Source: Deferribacteres bacterium
GTDB taxonomy: Bacteria; Thermosulfidibacterota; Thermosulfidibacteria; Thermosulfidibacterales; Thermosulfidibacteraceae
Length of the DNA stretch: 15,396 nt
Assembly (NCBI GenBank): GCA_013153205.1
Contig: JAADEW010000086.1
Span: 1 to 15,396 of the forward strand
Reading direction: 5' to 3'
The notes below the pieces were generated by a model, which was not told the DNA's origin, ran no database searches, and was given only the letters and a program-made list of their open reading frames with translations. Within the stretch, counting starts at the first letter, position 1. Each line of letters begins with the position of its first letter. The position numbers were made by a program, and so were the translations under genes. Below, piece by piece: positions 7,485 to 14,978 of this stretch.

Positions 7485-9869
7485 ATGATAAGAGACTTCG
7501 GCAAAAGGGTTCTTTGTGTGGACGGCGCCATGGGAACCCTCATCCAGAGGTGTAAATCCGAGCTTAAAGGGGCGCCGGAAAGCCTGAACAAGACGGACCC
7601 CGAGCTCATATTTAAAATACACAGCGCCTATGTTGAGGCGGGTGCCGACATTATAGAGACCAACACCTTTGGGGCAAACAGGATTAAGCTTAAAAACTAT
7701 GGACTGTCCCATGAAGCTTACGAGCTCAACCTTTTAGCCGCTCAGATAGCCAGAAAAGCCGCCAAAGATAAAGCTCTGGTTGCAGGCTCCGTAGGTCCTC
7801 TGGGCCAGCTACTCAAACCCGTGGGAGACGTCAGTTTTGACGAGGCGTATCTCGCCTTTTCCGAACAGATAAAGGGCCTTAAAGACGGAGGGGCTGACCT
7901 GATTTTTGTGGAGACCATGTCTGACCTTAAAGAAGCCAAAGCCGCTGTCATTGCCGCAAAGGACGCCGGGCTTCCCGTGTGCGCCATGATGACCTTTCAG
8001 GAGGACGGCAACACCCTTTTAGGAGTAAGCCCGGAAGCGGCGGCGATAACGCTGGAAGCCCTTGATGTGCTCGCTTTAGGGGCAAACTGCTCCACAGGTC
8101 CGGACTTGATGCTTGAAGTGGCAAAAAAGATGGCGGCTGTCTCTGAAAAACCCCTCATATTCATGCCGAATGCGGGTCTGCCGCAGGTGATAGACGGAAA
8201 GACGGTGTTCCCTCTGGGTCCGGAAGAGTTCGCAGAATACGCCGATGCGTTTGTGGAGCTGGGAACATGGATAATGGGAGGATGTTGCGGAACGGAGCCT
8301 GAACACATAAGGCTTTTAAAAGAGCGGCTGTCGTCCCTTTCCCCGGTTAAAAAGGTGCCCTCCCCCGGTGTAAAGGTGGCAGGAAGAAACAGAATCGCCT
8401 TCATAGGCGGGAGATACTTTCCCGTGGTGGTGGGCGAAAGGATAAACCCCACCGGGAAAAAAGACTTTCAGGAAGACCTGAAAAAAAACAGAGCCACATG
8501 GGCTACCAGAGCCGCCCTTTCACAGATAGAAAAAGGTGCCGAAATACTTGACGTCAACGTGGGGCTCGGCGGCATAAAGGAAGAGAAGGTTCTGCCCTTT
8601 ATCGCAAGCTCCGTTCAGATAGCAACAGGTGCCCCCATAATGATTGACTCGAGCAGTCCGGAAGCCATAGAGGAGACCCTCAAGATACTGGACGGAAAGC
8701 CCATTATAAATTCAACCACCCTTGAAAAAAAGAAGATACACAGGATACTGCCCATTGCCAGAAGATACGGAGCGGCTCTTCTGGTTCTTCCCATGGACGA
8801 AAAGGGAATACCCGATGTGCCGGAAGAACGGGTAAAGCTCGGCGAAAAAGCCAGAAAGATAGCGGAGGAATACGGACTCAACCCGGAAGACATCATACTG
8901 GACTGCATCGTTCTCACCGTGGCAACCAAAAGAGAGGCGGCTCAGATAACCCTGAAAACTCTGGAGCTGGCTAAAGACAGCGGGTTCACCACCATACTGG
9001 GTATAAGCAACATCTCCTTCGGCCTTCCCAACAGAAGCGCAGTAAACGCCGCCTTTTTATCGGCGGCTCTTTCCCGCGGGCTTGATGCCGCCATCATAAA
9101 CCCTGAAGACCCAAGAATTATGGAGGCTTTCTTTGCAGGGGCTCTCATAGCGGGAAGAGACTTTGAAGCGAGAAGATTCCTCTCAAGATACGGAAAGAGC
9201 CAGAAGCCCCAGGCTAAAAGGGAAGTGATAGAGATAGAACCGGAAGAGGAGCTGAAAGAGGCCGTGCTTTCAGGAGATGCCCAAGAGGCTAAAAGGCTTA
9301 CCGAAATCCTGCTTGAACACAAGAAACCGCTGGAAATCATAAATGAAGTGCTTATTCCCGCAATGGAGGAGGTGGGAAGAAGGTTTGAGAAGGGCATATA
9401 CTTTCTTCCACAGCTCATGGCTTCGGCAAAAGCCATGAAAGCGGCTTTCAGCGTCATCAAAGAGCACTCCAAGGGGAAGCCTCAAAAACCCAAGGGCAAA
9501 ATAATACTTGCCACCGTTGAAGGAGACATCCACGACATCGGCAAAAACATCGTGGCTCTTCTCCTTGAAAACCACGGCTATCAGGTCATTGACCTTGGAA
9601 AGAATGTGCCCAAGGAAAAAATAGTGAAGGCCGCTTTAGAGGAAAAACCCGATGCGGTAGGACTCTCCGCCCTCATGACCACCACCATGATGGAGATGAA
9701 GAACGTGATTGAAGAGCTCAAAAAACACGGAATAAAGGTCTTCACCATGGTGGGAGGAGCCGTGGTAACACCGGAGTTCGCCAGAGAGATAGGAGCAGAT
9801 TCTTACGCAAAAGACGCCGTTGAAGCGGTAAAAATAATGGACAGACTTATAAAAGAGAGGCAGAAATGA
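7485..9869 (+). CDS. metH: Cobalamin-dependent methionine synthase lacking the reactivation domain
   Basis: 794 residues from ATG at 7485 (AGGGAG site six bases upstream; an adjacent GTG at 7482 is the alternative). Domains in order are: the homocysteine-binding barrel (about 1-290) with zinc ligands C202, C267 and C268 in NCSTGPD and GGCCGTEP; the methyltetrahydrofolate (pterin-binding) barrel (about 310-565) starting at VVGERINPTGK; the B12 cap (about 590-665); and the B12 domain (about 673-790) with D681-x-H683-x-x-G686, where the histidine is the cobalt ligand. The chain ends there, so the roughly 330-residue AdoMet reactivation domain of E. coli MetH is absent. Thermotoga MetH is similarly short and uses a separate protein. 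It catalyses methyl transfer from methyl-THF to homocysteine. It overlaps pyrF by ATGA, and no B12 or SAM riboswitch precedes it. Confidence 0.95.
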   Translation: MIRDFGKRVLCVDGAMGTLIQRCKSELKGAPESLNKTDPELIFKIHSAYVEAGADIIETNTFGANRIKLKNYGLSHEAYELNLLAAQIARKAAKDKALVAGSVGPLGQLLKPVGDVSFDEAYLAFSEQIKGLKDGGADLIFVETMSDLKEAKAAVIAAKDAGLPVCAMMTFQEDGNTLLGVSPEAAAITLEALDVLALGANCSTGPDLMLEVAKKMAAVSEKPLIFMPNAGLPQVIDGKTVFPLGPEEFAEYADAFVELGTWIMGGCCGTEPEHIRLLKERLSSLSPVKKVPSPGVKVAGRNRIAFIGGRYFPVVVGERINPTGKKDFQEDLKKNRATWATRAALSQIEKGAEILDVNVGLGGIKEEKVLPFIASSVQIATGAPIMIDSSSPEAIEETLKILDGKPIINSTTLEKKKIHRILPIARRYGAALLVLPMDEKGIPDVPEERVKLGEKARKIAEEYGLNPEDIILDCIVLTVATKREAAQITLKTLELAKDSGFTTILGISNISFGLPNRSAVNAAFLSAALSRGLDAAIINPEDPRIMEAFFAGALIAGRDFEARRFLSRYGKSQKPQAKREVIEIEPEEELKEAVLSGDAQEAKRLTEILLEHKKPLEIINEVLIPAMEEVGRRFEKGIYFLPQLMASAKAMKAAFSVIKEHSKGKPQKPKGKIILATVEGDIHDIGKNIVALLLENHGYQVIDLGKNVPKEKIVKAALEEKPDAVGLSALMTTTMMEMKNVIEELKKHGIKVFTMVGGAVVTPEFAREIGADSYAKDAVEAVKIMDRLIKERQK

Positions 9870-10558
9870 ACCTGTCACCCCTCATAGCCGCCCTTGATGT
9901 GGAAAATGCAAAAGAGGCACAAAGGCTTGTGGACGAGCTTTCACCTTACGTGGACATTTTCAAGGTGGGACACCCCCTGTTCATGCGGTATGGATACGAG
10001 GTAACCGACTACATAACAGGCAAAGGGAAGAAGGTGTTTCTTGACGTCAAACTGCACGATATCCCAAACACCGTCTATCTTGCTGTGAAAGCCGCAAGGG
10101 AAAAAGGGATATTCATGCTCACCCTGCACGCATCAGGGGGAAGGAAAATGATAGAGCATGCCAGAAAAGCTAAAGGGGAAGGCTTCCCCCTTCTTCTTTC
10201 CGTAACGGTTCTGACCTCCATGGACGAAAAACAGCTAAAAGAGATTGGCATATTAAAAAATCCGGAAGAACAGGTGATTCACCTTGCAGAGCTTGCGGTC
10301 TCGGCAGGCTCTGACGGTATCGTCTGCTCACCTAACGAAGTAAAACCCCTTCGCGAAAGGCTCAAAAAAGACGCAATCATAGTAACACCGGGAATAAGAC
10401 CCGAGGAAAACGGCAAAAAAGATGACCAGAAAAGAACCGCCACCCCGAAAAAGGCAATTGAGATGGGAGCTGACTTCATCGTGGTGGGAAGACCCCTATA
10501 CAAATCCGCCTACCCTGCCCAAAAAGCAAAACAGATTTTAGAATCTATTGAAATGTAG
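9866..10558 (+). CDS. pyrF: Orotidine 5'-phosphate decarboxylase
   Basis: A 230-residue TIM-barrel enzyme for the last step of UMP synthesis. AALDV (D11), FKVGHPLF (K33) and the catalytic FLDVKLHDIPNTV, giving the D60-x-K62-x-x-D65 array, are all present. The phosphate-binding end has TPGIRPE followed by DDQKR, and then GADFIVVGRPLYKS. The length is normal. ATG at 9866 overlaps the metH stop (ATGA), with GAGAGG just upstream, so it is translated as part of the thrC-metH unit. The last codons overlap the candidate promoter of the following regulator gene. No unusual residues were noticed. Confidence 0.96.
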   Translation: MNLSPLIAALDVENAKEAQRLVDELSPYVDIFKVGHPLFMRYGYEVTDYITGKGKKVFLDVKLHDIPNTVYLAVKAAREKGIFMLTLHASGGRKMIEHARKAKGEGFPLLLSVTVLTSMDEKQLKEIGILKNPEEQVIHLAELAVSAGSDGIVCSPNEVKPLRERLKKDAIIVTPGIRPEENGKKDDQKRTATPKKAIEMGADFIVVGRPLYKSAYPAQKAKQILESIEM

Positions 10559-10576
10559 CGGCTTTGCTGTTATTTT
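10548..10576 (+). promoter_or_regulatory. Candidate promoter of the ArsR-family gene
   Basis: TTGAAA (10548-10553), a 17-nt spacer and TATTTT (10571-10576) give 5/6 and 4/6 consensus matches with ideal spacing. The -35 lies in the last codons of pyrF. The predicted start is near 10583, upstream of the palindrome and the ribosome binding site. A direct repeat of TTTGCTG, 11 bases apart (10563-10569 and 10574-10580), lies on and around the -10. Confidence 0.5.
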
Positions 10577-10593
10577 GCTGACGTGGTGTTCTT

Positions 10594-10610
10594 AAACTAC
10601 ATCTTAGTTT
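10594..10610 (+). promoter_or_regulatory. Palindromic candidate operator before the ArsR-family gene
   Basis: AAACTA, five bases, then TAGTTT make a perfect 6-bp inverted repeat just downstream of the predicted transcription start and just before the GGGAG ribosome binding site. This is where an autorepressing ArsR dimer would be expected to bind. The extended half CTTAAACTA recurs upstream of the P-II operon at 15350-15358 on the other strand. Binding by this protein is inference. Confidence 0.45.
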
Positions 10611-10622
10611 GGGAGAGGGGTT

Positions 10623-10925
10623 GTGCAGGAGAAAGATTTTGAAGAGATGGCAGAATATTTAAAAGCTCTGGCTCATCCGACAAGGTTGAGAATCATATAT
10701 TACCTTATGAAAGAGAAAGAGATGTGCGTTAAGCTGTTGTGGAAGGAGCTGGGACTTCAGCAGTCCAATGTCTCCCAGCACCTTTCCCTTTTGAAAAGCA
10801 AAGGGATAATAACAGCAAGAAGAGAAGGGGTTATGACCTGTTATTCCGTGGTGGACCCCAAGGCTATTGATATAGTAAAGATACTGAGCGAGCACTTCAA
10901 AGTTTTAGAGAAAGCAGAAAAGTAA
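10623..10925 (+). CDS. ArsR/SmtB-family winged-helix transcriptional regulator
   Basis: A 100-residue protein with the compact ArsR fold. ALAHPTRLRIIYYL (helices 1-2) is followed by KEMCVKLLWKELGLQQSNVSQHLSLLKSKG, with its recognition helix around QSNVSQHLSLL, and then the wing ITARREGVMTCYSVVD. The metal site of ArsR (CxCxxC in helix 3) is not present: a single cysteine remains in EMCVKLL, with another in the wing (TCYSV). An arsenic or zinc sensor call is therefore not justified; a redox, persulfide or other ligand is possible. GTG at 10623 has GGGAG seven bases upstream. It has its own promoter and palindrome and ends 29 nt inside the tail of the convergent ubiB. Its likely targets are itself and perhaps the P-II/LUD operon. 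Confidence 0.88.
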   Translation: MQEKDFEEMAEYLKALAHPTRLRIIYYLMKEKEMCVKLLWKELGLQQSNVSQHLSLLKSKGIITARREGVMTCYSVVDPKAIDIVKILSEHFKVLEKAEK

Positions 10926-12531
10926 AGAGTGCTGCGACCAAAAGAGCCAAGGAGAGCACGGGAAATCCCTTAAACCAGCCTACCTTAAGGCCGTAGGCGA
11001 AGATTGAACCAAGGAAGAACCCCACAGAAACCGTTGACGCAACCAGTCTGTTGCCCAGAGAACGCATCTCTTTCTCCCTTATCTCATCCTGCATAACCTT
11101 TACCCTGATGCCCTCATCTTTTGCCTTAAGCGCAAGCTCCGCTCCCGAAAAGAGTATTACCTTTAAATCTTCCCTCACCCGCTTGATATCCGCCTGAAAC
11201 TCCCTCAGCTCCTCCGCCAGAACCTCCATCCTGCCTCTTTTGCTTTCCACATCCCGTGCGTAATCCGCCACAAGCTCAAGCACATTTATATCCCCGCACA
11301 GCCCCCTCACCGTGCCGTCCATCACCAGAAGGGCCCTTGCAAGCATAAGAAACTCAGACGGAAATTTAACCCCGTATCTTGAGGATATCTCTATAACCCT
11401 CCTCACCACATCTCCCAGGTCTATCCTGCTCAACCTGCTCACCAGATAGGGCTCAACGAGACCCATAAGCTCAAGCTTAAATCTCCTTTCGTCCATCCTC
11501 TCAACAAGGTTCATCCTCTTGTATTCTGAAACTATGGCATCGTAGTCCCTGTTGACTATGTACAGGAAAATCTTTCCAACAAACTGCCTCATCTTCCTGT
11601 CCAGGAAGCCCACCATACCAAAATCCACAAAGGCAAAACTGCCGCAGGAAGTGACGATAACATTTGCAGGATGGGGGTCGGCGTGGAAAATATCCCCTTC
11701 AATTATCTGCTTGAGAAGCACGTAAACCAGCTTTTCTGCCAGCCTGCATGCCTCCTCCCTCTCCCCCTGCCACTTCTCAAGCTTTACCCCCTCAACCTCC
11801 TCAAGAACCAACACCCTTCTGGTGGTGTAGTCCCAGAAAACTCCGGGAATCTTCACCCCCTCATCAGCAAGAATCTTTGCTATCCTCTCGCTGTTTGCCG
11901 CCTCTATCCTGAAGTCCATCTCCCGCTTTATGGTGAAGGCAAACTCCTCAACCAGCGAGGGAAAGTCGTATATTCTGAACTCCTCAAAGTGTCTGTGAAT
12001 AAAGGCGGCTATTCTCCTTAAGACGGCTATGTCAATCTCCACCGTCTCCTCTATGTGTGGCCTGAGAACCTTTATGACCACCCTCTCCCCCGTCTTCAAA
12101 CGGGCTCTATGCACCTGAGCCATGGAGGCAGAGCCTATGGGAACAGGCTCAATATACGAAAACAGCCTTTCATAATCCCTGCCCAGCTCAGAAATCAGAA
12201 CCTCCTCTATCTCGTCCCAGCTGTTAGGGGGAAGCTCGTCCCTCAGCTTCATAAGCTCTTTAACCCACTCTTCCGGAAGGATGTCGGCTCTCGTGCTCAA
12301 TATCTGCCCCAGCTTTATAAAGGTGGGACCCAGACTCTCAAGAGCCATGCGAAAGCGAACGTGGGCTGGATATGCATGGGCATCTTTTTTAAAAAGGCGC
12401 TTAAGCCTTAAAAAAGAGCTCCTCGTATCTAAAAAAGTGCCTACGCCGTGTGCCAGAAAGGTGTTGACTACCTGCCTGAACCTTACTGCCTCTTTGTATC
12501 TGAGAACCGGATTGAATCTAAAAGCCCGCAT
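10897..12531 (-). CDS. ubiB: UbiB/ABC1-type atypical kinase-like ATPase (AarF family)
   Basis: 544 residues with the UbiB pattern: the family-specific FIKLGQILSTRADILP with the KxGQ motif (K73-Q76), an alanine-rich-type nucleotide loop PIGSASMAQVHRA (131-143), the ATP-site lysine in VVIKVLRP (K154), HADPHPANV (283-291) and FVDFG (D303, metal-binding). The C terminus has two membrane helices (about 499-513 and 523-541) that anchor it in the inner membrane. UbiB proteins are ATPases that assist biosynthesis or trafficking of isoprenoid quinones; menaquinone rather than ubiquinone may apply here. It is the last gene of the P-II/lut operon and overlaps lutBA by 49 nt, with a weak ribosome binding site before ATG at 12531. 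A non-ATG start further in is possible, but nothing decides it. The 3' end overlaps arsR tail to tail. Confidence 0.92.
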   Translation of the reverse strand: MRAFRFNPVLRYKEAVRFRQVVNTFLAHGVGTFLDTRSSFLRLKRLFKKDAHAYPAHVRFRMALESLGPTFIKLGQILSTRADILPEEWVKELMKLRDELPPNSWDEIEEVLISELGRDYERLFSYIEPVPIGSASMAQVHRARLKTGERVVIKVLRPHIEETVEIDIAVLRRIAAFIHRHFEEFRIYDFPSLVEEFAFTIKREMDFRIEAANSERIAKILADEGVKIPGVFWDYTTRRVLVLEEVEGVKLEKWQGEREEACRLAEKLVYVLLKQIIEGDIFHADPHPANVIVTSCGSFAFVDFGMVGFLDRKMRQFVGKIFLYIVNRDYDAIVSEYKRMNLVERMDERRFKLELMGLVEPYLVSRLSRIDLGDVVRRVIEISSRYGVKFPSEFLMLARALLVMDGTVRGLCGDINVLELVADYARDVESKRGRMEVLAEELREFQADIKRVREDLKVILFSGAELALKAKDEGIRVKVMQDEIREKEMRSLGNRLVASTVSVGFFLGSIFAYGLKVGWFKGFPVLSLALLVAALFTFLLSLKL

Positions 12532-14513
12532 CTGCCGTGCTCAAACAAAAAGTCAACGAGGTGGTAAACATCAACATCAACTCCCCTTTCCGCAAGCTGT
12601 TCTTTTATCTGCTGATAACAGCTTGGGCAGGTGGTTATCACAGCCTGCGGAAGGTGCTTCTTTATAGCCTCAGCTTTAACGTCAAATATAGCCCGTGAAA
12701 TCTCAGGATACTTGTATTTATACAGCCCGGCTCCGCCACAGCAGTGCCTTGAAGTTGGATGCTCAACCAGCTCAAGGTTGTCTATGCTTCTCACAAACCT
12801 CTCAAGCTCCTCGTCTCCCTTCCACGCCCTCAAATGGCACGGGAAGTGAATCATCACCTTCATCTTCTCTTTAAGAGAAAACTTCACCCCTTCCCTCAGC
12901 AGAAAGGAGAAAAGAGTCTCCGGAACCACATCGGGCTTTTCCGCGGCAAAGAAGCTCAAATACTCCCTGAAGGTTGAGTAGCACGAATCACAGATGAAGA
13001 GGGTCTTTCTGCCGTTGGCGTATCTTTCAAGGTTCAAAAGTCCCAGCCTGAAAAACTCGGACTTCCTCCCGTAAGCCAGAGCAGGCAGACCGCAACACTC
13101 CTCCTCAAAAAGGGCAACGTCTTTACCCAGAGCCCTGAGCAACAGATATGCCTTCAGAGCCGTTTCAGGATAGCACTGCTCCATAAGACATCCCACATAA
13201 AAGTTCACATCCCCGGAGTCCTTCAACAGTCCCTGCCCCTTAGCCCATACGAGAAAAGGCTCTCCTTTATAGGTACCCATAAGCCTCTGGATTTCGGCAA
13301 CGGAAGAGAACCTGTCCCTTTTGAGGACAAGCCCCACCGCCACATCTTCCAGCAAATCCCTCTTTTCGGCACGGCTCTTAACCTCGGATACCAGATGGGA
13401 TATGGGTATCTCCACAGGACACACCTCGTTGCAGGAACCACAACCCGTGCACAGCTGAGCCACCTTATAAGCTTCATCCAGACCAGCAGTTATAGCCGTC
13501 CACACGGCTCCTATCCCTCCCATGTATATATGACTGAAGCCCTGCCCGCTTAAAACCTGATACACGGGGCAAACGTTCATGCAGGCTCCGCACCTTATAC
13601 ACCTCAACGCATGGCGGAAGTGGATGTCCTCAAGCGCCCTCTTTCTTCCGTTATCCAGAACCACCACATACATCTCCCTCTCCTTCCACCTGAAAGGTGC
13701 GGTAAAGATGCTCACATAACTGGAAAAGTCAAGGCCCACCGAGTTTTTGGGAAGAACCTTGAGGAGAAAGAGGGCATCCTCAAGGGAAGATACAATCTTC
13801 TCCCATCCCGTAAGAATTATCTGAACGGAAGGCACTGTGGAGCAGAGCCTGCCGTTTCCCTCGTTGGTCATAAGGTAAAAGGCACAGGGCTCCGAAGAGA
13901 CCACATTAATACCCGTCATTCCCCCTCTGGCGGAAAGGAATTTCTCTCTCAAATCTGCTCTCACCTTTTTGGTTATCACGTATGGGTCAGGGGGAATCTC
14001 CTCTCCAAAATACCGGGAGAAAAGTTTCGCAACCTCCTCTTTGGTGTGGTGAATGGCGGGAACGATGAGATGAGAAGGCTTCTCCCTGAAGAGCTGAACG
14101 ATTCTCTCACCGAGGTCTGTCTCAATAACCTCCACTCCTCTTTCCTCAAGGAAGGCATTAAGCCCTATCTCCTCGCTGGTTATTGACTTGCCCTTTATAA
14201 GCAGGTCTATCCCATGCCTCTCACAGATTTCATAGATGATGGAGTCAGCAGAAAGAGCATCCTCCGCCTCAACGAGATGAGCCCCCTTTGAGGACAGCTC
14301 GTCCCTTACCCTGCTCCAGTGCAAATCGGCGCATTCTAACGCCTTTTCCTTCACATCCCTCAAGCGCTTCCTCACATCATCAAAACTTCCCAGGGAGGCT
14401 AAAGCTTTAAGTCTTCCCTCCACAAACCTTGAAGAAGCCCGCCTCAACGCCTCTCTTATCTCTTCATTCTCAAGATAGCTTTTAAGCTCATCCGGAGTCT
14501 TCCAGAATAACAC
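12483..14513 (-). CDS. lutB: LutB-LutA fusion: LUD-domain iron-sulfur protein with two CCG domains
   Basis: 676 residues. Residues 1-300 are a LutB-type LUD domain (ASSRFVEGRLKAL, KGKSITSEEIGLN, VETDLGE-like VIETDLGER, VPAIHHTKEEVA). Two [4Fe-4S] motifs follow: C305, C308, C311, C315 and C355, C358, C361, C365. Residues 435-676 are a LutA-type pair of cysteine-rich CCG domains: C442, C473-C474, C508, C511 and C559, C591-C592, C629, C632. LutABC (YkgEFG) oxidises L-lactate to pyruvate, passing electrons to the respiratory chain. LutB is normally about 475 residues and LutA about 240, as separate proteins; here they are one chain. GTG at 14513 abuts the lutC stop and has GGGAGG five bases upstream (14519-14524), which decides the start. 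All iron-sulfur ligands are intact. The exact 2-hydroxyacid is not provable from sequence. Confidence 0.92.
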   Translation of the reverse strand: MLFWKTPDELKSYLENEEIREALRRASSRFVEGRLKALASLGSFDDVRKRLRDVKEKALECADLHWSRVRDELSSKGAHLVEAEDALSADSIIYEICERHGIDLLIKGKSITSEEIGLNAFLEERGVEVIETDLGERIVQLFREKPSHLIVPAIHHTKEEVAKLFSRYFGEEIPPDPYVITKKVRADLREKFLSARGGMTGINVVSSEPCAFYLMTNEGNGRLCSTVPSVQIILTGWEKIVSSLEDALFLLKVLPKNSVGLDFSSYVSIFTAPFRWKEREMYVVVLDNGRKRALEDIHFRHALRCIRCGACMNVCPVYQVLSGQGFSHIYMGGIGAVWTAITAGLDEAYKVAQLCTGCGSCNEVCPVEIPISHLVSEVKSRAEKRDLLEDVAVGLVLKRDRFSSVAEIQRLMGTYKGEPFLVWAKGQGLLKDSGDVNFYVGCLMEQCYPETALKAYLLLRALGKDVALFEEECCGLPALAYGRKSEFFRLGLLNLERYANGRKTLFICDSCYSTFREYLSFFAAEKPDVVPETLFSFLLREGVKFSLKEKMKVMIHFPCHLRAWKGDEELERFVRSIDNLELVEHPTSRHCCGGAGLYKYKYPEISRAIFDVKAEAIKKHLPQAVITTCPSCYQQIKEQLAERGVDVDVYHLVDFLFEHGRCGLLDSIRFSDTKRQ

Positions 14514-14978
14514 TCAATCCTCCCAGCAGAGTATCAGCCTTTCGGGTCCGTGAACCCCCATAACGTGGATAAGCTCTATGTCTCCGGTTTTGCTCGGCCC
14601 GGTTATAACAGACACATAAGCCCTGTCCATCAAACTGGAAAGAGCCTGCTCAACTGTGGGACAGATGCGCTTTCTGCTTAAAAAAGCAACATGTATCCTG
14701 GGCAAAGCGGTGAGAAGATGCTCGCCCTCGGCGGAGTATGCAAAAACGAGACTTCCAGTTTCCACCACACCGCATACAGCCTTTGTGAAGGAGACCTGCG
14801 CCTCTTTCGGTTCAACCTCGGTGAGAAAGTCAAAGCTTGAAGCGATGAGACCACGAAGCTCCTTTTCTGCGGCAAAACGCTCCACGCCTTTTAAAAGAGA
14901 AGCCAGATGAGATAAAGAGGAGGCTATCTCTCCTCCTGTAGAGGTAAATTTCTCCACGAAAGCCGCCAACTCGTCCAT
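14514..14978 (-). CDS. lutC: LutC-type LUD-domain protein (short form)
   Basis: A 154-residue LUD protein matching LutC/YkgG. It has AVCGVVETGSLVFAYS (67-82), PRIHVAFLSRKRICPTVEQAL (from residue 93) and the diagnostic TGPSKTGDIELIHVMGVHGP (126-145). Bacillus LutC is about 240 residues; the N-terminal third is missing or much reduced here, leaving a compact single LUD domain. The ATG at 14978 overlaps the P-II stop codon by one base (TAATG), so a longer form would have to start inside the P-II gene; I see no reason to extend it. The stop touches the lutBA start. It is the third component of the lactate-oxidation complex, and its precise biochemical role in the family is unsettled. Confidence 0.88.
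   Translation of the reverse strand: MDELAAFVEKFTSTGGEIASSLSHLASLLKGVERFAAEKELRGLIASSFDFLTEVEPKEAQVSFTKAVCGVVETGSLVFAYSAEGEHLLTALPRIHVAFLSRKRICPTVEQALSSLMDRAYVSVITGPSKTGDIELIHVMGVHGPERLILCWED

Noticed and set aside
7007..7609. Leftward 200-codon frame across the thrC/metH junction
   Set aside because: It covers parts of two conserved genes on the other strand, and its translation is low-complexity with no domain.
10623..10925. Calling the ArsR-family protein an arsenic sensor
   Set aside because: The helix-3 cysteine pair that binds As(III) is not present, and no arsenic-resistance gene is nearby.
13611..14186. Open frame of 191 codons on the plus strand inside lutBA
   Set aside because: No recognisable domain; lutBA on the other strand has intact LUD and iron-sulfur motifs, so this is a mirror frame.
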